From positions 244,439 through 308,438 of the forward strand of contig NZ_BJYT01000008.1 of the NCBI RefSeq assembly GCF_007991655.1: a stretch of 64,000 nucleotides of DNA. Direction: 5' to 3'. Below the pieces are notes generated by a model. It had not been told where the DNA came from, did no database searches, and was given only the letters and a program-made list of their open reading frames with translations. A program made the translations under genes and the position numbers. This document shows positions 1 through 7,772 of the stretch, piece after piece; position 1 is the first letter of the stretch, and each line of letters opens with the position of its first letter. This stretch comes from Segetibacter aerophilus. GTDB lineage: Bacteria > Bacteroidota > Bacteroidia > Chitinophagales > Chitinophagaceae.

Positions 1-405
1 GTATTGAAAATTCAGCTCCTAAAAGAAAGGATTAAAGCTTTTTCAGTGTTGGGACATACCTTCTTACATCTTGAACCCGACACTGGTCTTACAAAAAATA
101 TAACCTCCGGCTTCTATGATATTCTTACCGTTGGGAAAACTTCCTTGCTAGCTCGCCGGACAAAGAATATTCAGACTTATACTAAACAGAAGCTCGAGTT
201 GAAGGTTTTTGAAAAAGATCATTTCTATCTGAAAAAGAACAATACCTATATTCAAATACGCGGTAAGAAATCTTTGCTCGAACAATTTGACGATAAGAAA
301 AAGGAGATACAGCAATATATCAAGCAAAACAATCTTAACTATCGAAGGGCTGCTGAAAATTTTATGATAAAAACAACCGAATACTACAATCAGCTAACGA
401 AGTAA
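1..405 (+). CDS. Uncharacterised conserved Bacteroidota protein, C-terminal part
   Basis: The reading frame is open from the first base, so the true start lies to the left of the window and only about 134 C-terminal residues are seen. The TTG at base 4 is simply an internal codon. The visible part is basic and polar, with GHTFLHLEP and GFYDILTVGK segments and a Lys-rich helical tail ending in EYYNQLTK. I know no function for it; similar tails occur in secreted Bacteroidota proteins of about 250 residues (from memory). It ends two bases before the ATG of a TonB-dependent receptor, so the two are almost certainly cotranscribed and may act together at the outer membrane. Confidence 0.6.
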   Translation, partial: VLKIQLLKERIKAFSVLGHTFLHLEPDTGLTKNITSGFYDILTVGKTSLLARRTKNIQTYTKQKLELKVFEKDHFYLKKNNTYIQIRGKKSLLEQFDDKKKEIQQYIKQNNLNYRRAAENFMIKTTEYYNQLTK

Positions 406-407
406 TA

Positions 408-3182
408 ATGAGACTTTTTAAACAAATCTTGCTGCTGTGTTTTCTTTTAGCCTCCGTGACAAATTATGCCCAAAAAACAAAAAGTGAACTAATAACCGGC
501 GCATTTAGAAGTGCCGATATAGATGAATTTGTAAAGACAATTGAACAGCAAACTAACTATACCTTCTACTATAACCGCGCCCAGTTCGATTCGTTTGCTG
601 TTACAATAACCGTTACTGCTATGCCTCTGACAGAGCTGTTAAAAACAGTTTTTCAATACACAGATTTTAATGCTAGTATAGATAACGAACATCATGTCTT
701 TCTTACGAAAGGAGTTTCAATAGTTACAACGCTTGCAGCGCCGGGTAGTACAAACAGAAACGACTCTCTTAAAAATGCACGGCTTTCTTCAAATCAAAAT
801 AATGGAAAGCCGATCATCGGCGCACAGACTTTTGCTAATGATAAACTCTACCAGATAGGCGTAAAAACGCCTGGTTCAAATGAAGGTACCGCAGTAGTAT
901 CTCTTTACGTAACCTCATTGAAAACACAAGAACCGCTCTCCCAAAGTTCAATAGGTTTAGATGGAAAGGACGACGTGGCGACAACTGACAGCAATGGTAT
1001 GTACCGTCTTGTACTTTCTAAGGGACGTCATATTGTTACCATAAACAGCTTTGGAAAAAAGGCAGCGCGCCGACAACTCATTGTATATGCCGACGGATTG
1101 TTACCAGTTGAAATGGAAGATGAAATACGCGTGCTTGAAGATGTGCTTGTTTCAACCCAACGAAATATCAATGTGAACAGGGCACAGATGGGTTCAGAAC
1201 GGCTTAACATTAAAACTATCAAACAAGTACCTGCGGTCTTTGGTGAAGCGGATGTGTTGCGGGTAATCCTAACCCTGCCGGGGGTAAAATCTGTAGGTGA
1301 AGCCAGTACAGGTTTTAATGTCAGGGGCGGTGGGGCTGATCAAAATCTTATACTTTTCAACGATGCTACCATTTATAATCCTTCGCACTTTTTCGGTTTC
1401 TTTTCAGCCTTTAACCCGGAAGTTATAAAAGATGTCGAATTGTTTAAAAGTAGCATACCTGCAAAATATGGAGGTCGTTTATCTTCTGTCTTAAACATTA
1501 CCAGTCGCGAAGGAAGTAAGACGAAGTACAGTGGTACGGCGGGCGTCGGCCTTCTTACAAGCCGTATTACTGTTGAAGGACCTATTCAGAAAGATAAGTC
1601 TTCGTTCATCTTTGGCGCACGCACAACCTATGCAAACTGGTTGCTCGAATTATTGCCCAAAAATTCCAACTATAGAAATAGCGCAGCTTCCTTTTATGAT
1701 TTCAACTTGCTGCTAAGTCAAAAAATCAACGAAAGGAATGATTTGTATTTTACCGGTTATGCGAGCAAAGACCAATTCAATTTGAACAACGATACGGTAT
1801 ATGGTTATCAAAACAGATCGCTTTCAATTAAGTGGAAGCACGTGTTTAATAGCAGGCTTGAAGGCGCTTTTACAACAGGACATGATAGTTATAAATATCA
1901 AAATTCCAGTGAAGAAAATAAGATAAACGCCTACAAGATGGGCTTTGATATTAACCAGCTCAATCTAAAAACAGATTTCACCTATACGCTAGATCGTACG
2001 CATATAATTGACTTTGGTTTGAGTGCTGTGTATTACAAACTCCACCCCGGATCTTTTGTTCCTGTAGGGCAGGAGTCTTTGGTTACTCCTAATGTTTCAT
2101 CACCCGAGCAGGCGGCAGAAAGTGCGGTGTACATTAATGACCGCTACGATTTTAGTAATAAATTTTCGGTAAGTGGAGGCATCAGGTATTCTATGTTCAA
2201 TTACCTGGGAGCACAAAATGTAAATGTGTATGCCGCAGGTTTGCCGAAGCAGGAAAGCACTTTAATAAACAAGGTTTCCTATACTCCCGGCCAGGTTATT
2301 AAAACTTATCACGGCCCTGAAGTTCGGCTGTCGGCTAAATATTCTTTAACAAAAAGCTTCTTCGTTAAAGGAAGCTACAATACGTTGAGGCAGTACATTC
2401 ACATGTTGTCTAACACAACTGCCATTTCTCCAACCGATATTTGGAAGCTAAGCGATTTAAATATTAAGCCCCAATTCGGCGAGCAATTCTCAATTGGATT
2501 TTTTAAGAATTTTGGAGTTGACTCTATTGAAACATCTGTTGAGGTGTATTATAAAAAAATACAGAATACCCTGGACTATAGAAGTGGCGCCCAACTCGTG
2601 CTAAACCCACATATCGAAACGGATGTTATTAATGCAAGGGGTAAGGCATACGGGGTTGAGTTGATGGTGAAAAAAAGAATAGGCAAACTAAATGGATGGA
2701 TGAGTTATACCTGGTCGAGAACGCTGCTGCAAATGAATGATCCTAACATAGGTACCCCTGTTAATGGTGGGAAATTCTATCCTGCTAATTATGATAAACC
2801 GCATGATGCAACAGTTGTAGGTAACTACGCCATCAACCACAGGTTTAGTTTATCCTTAAATCTAACTTACAGCACTGGAAGACCAATTACTTTGCCTATT
2901 GGTAGATATTATTACGGCGGTTCACAAAGGGCACTTTATTCTGATAGAAATGCCAATCGCATCCCAGATTATTTCCGTACAGATTTTTCTATGAATATTG
3001 ATGGAAACCACAAAGTTCACCAACTAACGCATAACTCCTGGACGATAGGGGTATATAATCTTACCGGGAGAAAAAATCCTTACTCCGTTTATTTTACATC
3101 CGAGAATGGCGTAGTCAACGGTTATAAGCTTTCAATCTTTGGAAGTGCAATTCCTTTTATTAATTACAACATAAGATTTTAA
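408..3182 (+). CDS. TonB-dependent outer-membrane receptor with STN domain
   Basis: A 924-residue receptor. Residues 1-21 form a signal peptide ending NYAQ. About 30-105 is a secretin/TonB short N-terminal (STN) domain (TFYYNRAQF is typical). About 160-245 is a carboxypeptidase-regulatory-like beta domain, and about 255-370 the plug, with FNVRGGGADQN and SSIPAKYGGRLSSVL segments. The rest is the beta-barrel, ending in an aromatic residue (NYNIRF). STN domains usually link a receptor to an anti-sigma factor, but no FecR or ECF sigma gene is visible here. Two bases separate it from the upstream gene and one base from the DUF4249 gene, which implies translational coupling. The ligand is unknown. 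Confidence 0.9.
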   Translation: MRLFKQILLLCFLLASVTNYAQKTKSELITGAFRSADIDEFVKTIEQQTNYTFYYNRAQFDSFAVTITVTAMPLTELLKTVFQYTDFNASIDNEHHVFLTKGVSIVTTLAAPGSTNRNDSLKNARLSSNQNNGKPIIGAQTFANDKLYQIGVKTPGSNEGTAVVSLYVTSLKTQEPLSQSSIGLDGKDDVATTDSNGMYRLVLSKGRHIVTINSFGKKAARRQLIVYADGLLPVEMEDEIRVLEDVLVSTQRNINVNRAQMGSERLNIKTIKQVPAVFGEADVLRVILTLPGVKSVGEASTGFNVRGGGADQNLILFNDATIYNPSHFFGFFSAFNPEVIKDVELFKSSIPAKYGGRLSSVLNITSREGSKTKYSGTAGVGLLTSRITVEGPIQKDKSSFIFGARTTYANWLLELLPKNSNYRNSAASFYDFNLLLSQKINERNDLYFTGYASKDQFNLNNDTVYGYQNRSLSIKWKHVFNSRLEGAFTTGHDSYKYQNSSEENKINAYKMGFDINQLNLKTDFTYTLDRTHIIDFGLSAVYYKLHPGSFVPVGQESLVTPNVSSPEQAAESAVYINDRYDFSNKFSVSGGIRYSMFNYLGAQNVNVYAAGLPKQESTLINKVSYTPGQVIKTYHGPEVRLSAKYSLTKSFFVKGSYNTLRQYIHMLSNTTAISPTDIWKLSDLNIKPQFGEQFSIGFFKNFGVDSIETSVEVYYKKIQNTLDYRSGAQLVLNPHIETDVINARGKAYGVELMVKKRIGKLNGWMSYTWSRTLLQMNDPNIGTPVNGGKFYPANYDKPHDATVVGNYAINHRFSLSLNLTYSTGRPITLPIGRYYYGGSQRALYSDRNANRIPDYFRTDFSMNIDGNHKVHQLTHNSWTIGVYNLTGRKNPYSVYFTSENGVVNGYKLSIFGSAIPFINYNIRF

Positions 3183-3183
3183 T

Positions 3184-4311
3184 ATGCGCAAAGTATGGAT
3201 GGTCATATGGGTAGTTATTATAGCCATCGTTTGGGTAGGGTGTAAGGAGCGTTTTGATCCAAAGATACCGTCTTCTCAAAGCAACTACCTGGTTGTGGAA
3301 GGATTTATAAATGCACGCGGGTTCACTACCATAAAATTAAGCAGAACAGTAGCTATCAAAGATTCATCGAAAGTGAAACCTGAGTTAAACGCTATTGTCA
3401 CCATAAAGGGTGAAGACAATTCTACTTTTAATGTACGGGCAACAGGAAAGGGTTCTTATGTATCAGACTCTCTTATTTTAAAACCAGCACAGAAATACAG
3501 GTTGCAAATAAAGACTACGACAGGAGAATATTTATCAGAGTATGTAGCCGTAAAGCAAACACCCTTAATCGATAGCATAAGCTGGAAGTATAAAAATAGC
3601 GATGTGGAAATTTCTGTAAATACACATGACCAGCAAAACAACACGCGCTATTACAAGTGGGATTACGAAGAAACCTGGGAAATACATTCTGCCTACATGA
3701 CTTACTATGAATATAAAAATGGTGCTGTTACTCCACGTCAATCATTTGATGAGATCTTGAAGCTTTTCTACTGTTGGAGAAATGAAAGCTCCCAAAGGAT
3801 TATTATAGGGTCATCAGCTCAACTTGCCAATGACGTCATTAGTTCTGCGCCTCTTATAAGCATTCCAATGCATGCCGAACGATTTAGTGTTCGCTACAGC
3901 ATTTTGGTTCGTCAATATTCCTTAGATCGAAAAGGCTACGATTTCTTCAGTATGATGAAAAGTAATACCGAATCTTTAGGGTCAATATTCGATCCACTAC
4001 CGTCCGAGGTTACGGGTAATATTAGTTGCGTCAGCAATCCAAATGAGAAAGTTATCGGTTACATTCCAGCGTCTACCGTTAACGAAAAAAGAATTTTTAT
4101 ATCCAATGTTCCCTCACGTTTCACTCTCGACTGTCAACCAACTTATGTTGCTAATAACCGCGATAGCTTTCGGGTTTATTATGACATGGGAGGACTATTA
4201 CCCTACCAGGCAGAAGGAACGCCGGGGCCAATAAAAGGATATTACTCAGCTTATCCTGATTGCGTTGATTGTACTTTAAGAGGTACTAACGTAAAACCTT
4301 CATTCTGGTAA
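3184..4311 (+). CDS. DUF4249-family lipoprotein
   Basis: A 375-residue protein with a hydrophobic N-terminus and a lipobox (VWVGC, Cys at about residue 20), so probably a lipid-anchored envelope protein. The order that follows fits DUF4249: an Ig-like N-terminal half with YLVVEGFIN, a middle with paired Tyr/Trp, and the tail YPDCVDCTLRGTNVKPSFW, whose CxxC and terminal aromatic residue are typical. Members are commonly encoded next to STN-TonB receptors in Bacteroidota; their biochemical role is not established. It sits between the receptor (1 bp) and an MG2-like protein (8 bp), so a shared outer-membrane function is inferred. Confidence 0.85.
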   Translation: MRKVWMVIWVVIIAIVWVGCKERFDPKIPSSQSNYLVVEGFINARGFTTIKLSRTVAIKDSSKVKPELNAIVTIKGEDNSTFNVRATGKGSYVSDSLILKPAQKYRLQIKTTTGEYLSEYVAVKQTPLIDSISWKYKNSDVEISVNTHDQQNNTRYYKWDYEETWEIHSAYMTYYEYKNGAVTPRQSFDEILKLFYCWRNESSQRIIIGSSAQLANDVISSAPLISIPMHAERFSVRYSILVRQYSLDRKGYDFFSMMKSNTESLGSIFDPLPSEVTGNISCVSNPNEKVIGYIPASTVNEKRIFISNVPSRFTLDCQPTYVANNRDSFRVYYDMGGLLPYQAEGTPGPIKGYYSAYPDCVDCTLRGTNVKPSFW

Positions 4312-4319
4312 AATTCAAA

Positions 4320-6734
4320 ATGATTAAACTTTTGTGTTCACATATTTCATTTTATAAAACACTCGTTTGTATCCTTTGCTTCGCCCTAGGCGGATTTTCG
4401 TCGTTTGCGCAAACTGATCAATCAGAAGGAATTCTAAAAAAAATAGCGGAGTATAAAGACCAGGTTTTAAGGGAAAAAATCTTTGTGCATACAGACAGAA
4501 CGTCTTATGTAGCGGGGGAAATAATCTGGTTTAAAATATATTGTACCGAGGCTGCGAATAATCATTTGTTAGACGTGAGTAAGGTCGCTTATGTGGAAGT
4601 GCTTGACAAAGATCAGCAGCCGGTACTTCAAGGCAAGATAGCTCTAGATGGGGGAACCGGAAGCGGTTCATTCGTTATCCCGTTAAATATGAGATCAGGG
4701 AATTTTATACTTCGTTCTTATACAAATTGGATGAAGAATTTTGATCCGGAATCTTATTTCCACCAGGGAATAACTATCATCAATACCTTAAAAGCTGAAA
4801 CTGCTACAACTGATAAAGTAGTGCGTACTTACAATGCACAATTTTTCCCGGAAGGTGGAAGCCTGGTAAGTGAATTAAAAAGTAAGGTAGCTTTTCGCGT
4901 AACAGATAATGCGGGCAAAGGAGTAGAATTTAACGGAGTGGTGGTTGACCAGGAAAATGATACAGTTCTTCATTTTAAGCCTGTAAAATTTGGTATCGGC
5001 AATTTCACATTTACCCCGCAAAAAGGTAAGCAATACAAAGCGATTGTTACCGCCAGGGAAGGAATGGTTACTTCCCAAAATTTGCCAGTACCTCTTAGTT
5101 CCGGCTTCGTTTTAAACATTCCGGATGTAACTGCAGGTAGTTCTTTAAAAATTAATGTCCGTACAAATACAACGGATCGTTCCGCCTTTTTAGTCGTTCA
5201 TCAAAATAACCAGGTAAAAGCTTCAAACTACATGCGGTTTGAAAATGGTAATGCAGACTTTCAATTGGACAAAAGCAGATTAGGGGACGGTGTTACTTAC
5301 ATCACTTTGTTTAACCAAAACAATCAGCCCGTTTGCGAAAGGCTGTATTTTAAAAAGCCTCAGCAACAATTAATGATTGAAGCAGGTGCAGATCAACAGC
5401 AGTTTGCAAATCGAAGAAAAGTTACTGTGAGCTTACTTTCAAAAGATGAAGGCGCAAACCTTGATCCATCAGAAATGTCAATGGCAGTTTTTCTTGTAGA
5501 CTCTTTGCAATCGAGACCGGAAAATATCAATACCTACCTATGGATGTCATCAGATTTAAAGGGTATTGTGGAGGCGCCGGAATATTATTTTGATAACAAC
5601 AGTGTTGAAGTAGATGCGGCAGTCGATAACCTTATGCTGACGCACGGCTGGCGTAAGTTTAAATGGGATGAGGTACTTGGCAACAAGAAACAGACATATA
5701 CTTTTTTGCCTGAGTATGAAGGACACCTGGTAGGAGGCAAGATCATAAACAAGTACACCAATTCACCAGGGAGAGATGTTCCGGGGTATCTTTCTGTTCC
5801 GGGCCCACTTTTTCATCTCTATACTGCCCTAAGTGGACAAGATGGAAGTATCTACTTCAATACATCCAATTTCTTTGGATCGACATTGATTGTAGGTCAG
5901 ACAAACAGATTAGCGAGTGACTCTTTTCGCTTAGATATTTCAAATCCGTTTTCAGAAGAATATTCCTCTATTAAAGTGCCTTCGTTTAGTCCGCTTCAAA
6001 TTTCACCTCGTCAATTATTAAACAAGAGCGTACACATGCAGGTGCAAAATGTTTATAGCGGTGAGAAATTGAACCGGTTATTAGCACCACAAATGGATAC
6101 GGCTAGTTTTTATGGCAAACCTGAATTTAAGTATATGCTGGAGGATTATACCCGTTTTCCGACAATGGAGGAAGTGCTGCGCGAATACGTGAGAGAAGTG
6201 AACGTTAAAAAAAGACGGGACAATTTTATACTAACAACTGTAACCAAAGACGAACTAGGTAATCCTATTATAAAAGAGCCAGTAGTGCTGCTAGACGGAG
6301 TACCGCAATTTGACAATGGCAATAAAATAACGCACTACGATCCTCTGAAAGTGCAAAAACTCGAAGGAGTGCAGGAAAGATACTTTTTAGGCCCTGTTAG
6401 TTTTGATGGCGTTGCCAGCTTTTCTACCTACAGCGGCGACCTCGAAGGGTTTCGCTTAGATACTACATCAACAGTTCTTGACTATGATGCGCTGCAATTG
6501 AAAAGAGAGTTCTACGCACCTGGTTACGGCACAAGCAAGGACTACTCAAGCAGGCTTCCTGATTTTCGCAGCTTGTTGTACTGGTCCCCTGATATTAAGA
6601 CAGACAATACCGGCAAGAAAGAAATAAGTTTTTATACTTCTGACCTTACCGGAAGGTTTGCAGTAATTCTGCAGGGAATTTCAAAAAGCGGAAGATCGGG
6701 GTCAAAAGTGTTTACGATAGACGTGACAAAATAG
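4320..6734 (+). CDS. MG2/macroglobulin-like secreted protein with plug-like C-terminal half
   Basis: An 804-residue protein with a signal peptide (cleavage near FSSFAQ, residue 30). The segment HTDRTSYVAGEIIWFK, about residues 56-71, is the hallmark of alpha-2-macroglobulin MG2-like domains in Bacteroidota surface proteins. Further beta-sandwich segments follow, and the C-terminal third has VVLLDGVPQF and a barrel-entry-like region as in TonB-plug-containing relatives, but the protein is too short for a full barrel. It is the last gene of the operon beginning left of the window; a convergent gene starts its 3' end 8 bp later. It could be a periplasmic or surface partner of the receptor. No enzymatic motif is seen. 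Confidence 0.75.
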   Translation: MIKLLCSHISFYKTLVCILCFALGGFSSFAQTDQSEGILKKIAEYKDQVLREKIFVHTDRTSYVAGEIIWFKIYCTEAANNHLLDVSKVAYVEVLDKDQQPVLQGKIALDGGTGSGSFVIPLNMRSGNFILRSYTNWMKNFDPESYFHQGITIINTLKAETATTDKVVRTYNAQFFPEGGSLVSELKSKVAFRVTDNAGKGVEFNGVVVDQENDTVLHFKPVKFGIGNFTFTPQKGKQYKAIVTAREGMVTSQNLPVPLSSGFVLNIPDVTAGSSLKINVRTNTTDRSAFLVVHQNNQVKASNYMRFENGNADFQLDKSRLGDGVTYITLFNQNNQPVCERLYFKKPQQQLMIEAGADQQQFANRRKVTVSLLSKDEGANLDPSEMSMAVFLVDSLQSRPENINTYLWMSSDLKGIVEAPEYYFDNNSVEVDAAVDNLMLTHGWRKFKWDEVLGNKKQTYTFLPEYEGHLVGGKIINKYTNSPGRDVPGYLSVPGPLFHLYTALSGQDGSIYFNTSNFFGSTLIVGQTNRLASDSFRLDISNPFSEEYSSIKVPSFSPLQISPRQLLNKSVHMQVQNVYSGEKLNRLLAPQMDTASFYGKPEFKYMLEDYTRFPTMEEVLREYVREVNVKKRRDNFILTTVTKDELGNPIIKEPVVLLDGVPQFDNGNKITHYDPLKVQKLEGVQERYFLGPVSFDGVASFSTYSGDLEGFRLDTTSTVLDYDALQLKREFYAPGYGTSKDYSSRLPDFRSLLYWSPDIKTDNTGKKEISFYTSDLTGRFAVILQGISKSGRSGSKVFTIDVTK

Positions 6735-6742
6735 CTTCTAGC

Positions 6743-7678
6743 TTATTTTTTAAAGAGTTTTAGCGGCCATGGAAGAAGGTTGTATTTTAGTTTAAAGTAG
6801 GGTTGGTTAATACTTCCAAAGTTTTGATAGAAGTTTTTCACCCCGGGCAAATCTGATCCTTCAAAATCAAAAATGAAATCTTTGCCTGAAAATTCTTCTA
6901 TTACTGCATCTAGCAAAAAATGATTTGCTTCACTTTTCCTTCCTGCAGTTGTTGTCGAGTTCATGAGGTTGTAAATCCTCTTGCCGTCGGTCAATAACAA
7001 TACCGTTGCCATTGTTGTTCCGTGCTCATCCACTGCTTCCCTGCATAGAAGCATCCCGTTTTCTCTGCAGTATGAACAGATCTTTTTGAAGTTGCGGTAG
7101 TCGTCATTGTTTACATGGGGCATCCGTTGTCCGTATTGCTCCCTGTATAACTGAATAGACTGATCGTACTCGCCTTGCTCGCGGTAAAAGAGTTGAAATC
7201 GCTTGCTTCTTTTTAGATTTCTAAGGAGGTCTCCATGATAGTTAGCCACGGTATTTTTATAAGTAGCTGAAAGGTCAAGAATGAAGTTGGTTGCGGTAGT
7301 TACCTGGAGCGAAGGATCAGGCGGAAGTGTTGAAACGACGTAATTCCAATTGACTTCACAGAATCGATATTGATGCTGTAAATACTTGATGATCTCTTTA
7401 TAAGGCACGGCAACTTCTTGCTGGCAGAACACACCAAGCTGTTGAGTAAAAGATGGCTGGTATAAATAAGTAATACCAAGTTTTGTACGGGTGGTTAAAG
7501 GTAGTGCCCATTCATAATCCCCACTGATAAGAGCGTTCCAACCAGGAGCTATATTATCGAGATAAAAAGATTGCGCGTAGATTAATCGGTTTTGAGAAAG
7601 GCTTATGCAATTGTCCCATTTGGCTTTGTTTATCTCGCTGTGTTGTAAGAATTGTATGTGGGGAGAAATGCTTTTCAA
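6743..7678 (-). CDS. FemAB/GNAT-like acyltransferase family protein
   Basis: A 311-residue protein with no signal peptide. The fold-level pattern matches FemAB-like double-GNAT proteins (acetyltransferase family 6): a first half with WALPLTTR and YLYQPSFTQQLGVF, and a second half with NYHGDLLRNLKRSKRF followed by MLLCREAVDEHGTTMATVLLL and LDAVIEEFSGKDFIFDFEGSDLPGVKNFYQNFG. That last segment is where such enzymes close the second GNAT domain. Relatives transfer aminoacyl or acyl groups to cell-wall or lipid acceptors; the substrate here cannot be told. It is downstream of the M1 peptidase gene, separated by 94 bp that hold a copy of the dispersed element. Confidence 0.7.
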   Translation of the reverse strand: MKSISPHIQFLQHSEINKAKWDNCISLSQNRLIYAQSFYLDNIAPGWNALISGDYEWALPLTTRTKLGITYLYQPSFTQQLGVFCQQEVAVPYKEIIKYLQHQYRFCEVNWNYVVSTLPPDPSLQVTTATNFILDLSATYKNTVANYHGDLLRNLKRSKRFQLFYREQGEYDQSIQLYREQYGQRMPHVNNDDYRNFKKICSYCRENGMLLCREAVDEHGTTMATVLLLTDGKRIYNLMNSTTTAGRKSEANHFLLDAVIEEFSGKDFIFDFEGSDLPGVKNFYQNFGSINQPYFKLKYNLLPWPLKLFKK

Positions 7679-7700
7679 AAATGTAGAATTAGCTTTTTTA

Positions 7701-7747
7701 GTACAAGTGTGCGACGCAACGAATAACGAAACAAGTTCCTCTGCTGG
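7701..7747 (+). repeat. Dispersed intergenic element, copy 1
   Basis: The core is GTACAAGTGTGCGACGCAAC at 7701-7720, followed by a 22-nt spacer (7721-7742) and GCTGG at 7743-7747. It fills about half of the gap between two minus-strand genes. The family is described under copy 4 and in the findings. Confidence 0.85.
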
Positions 7748-7772
7748 CTACCATAATTCCATCCATCTTCTC

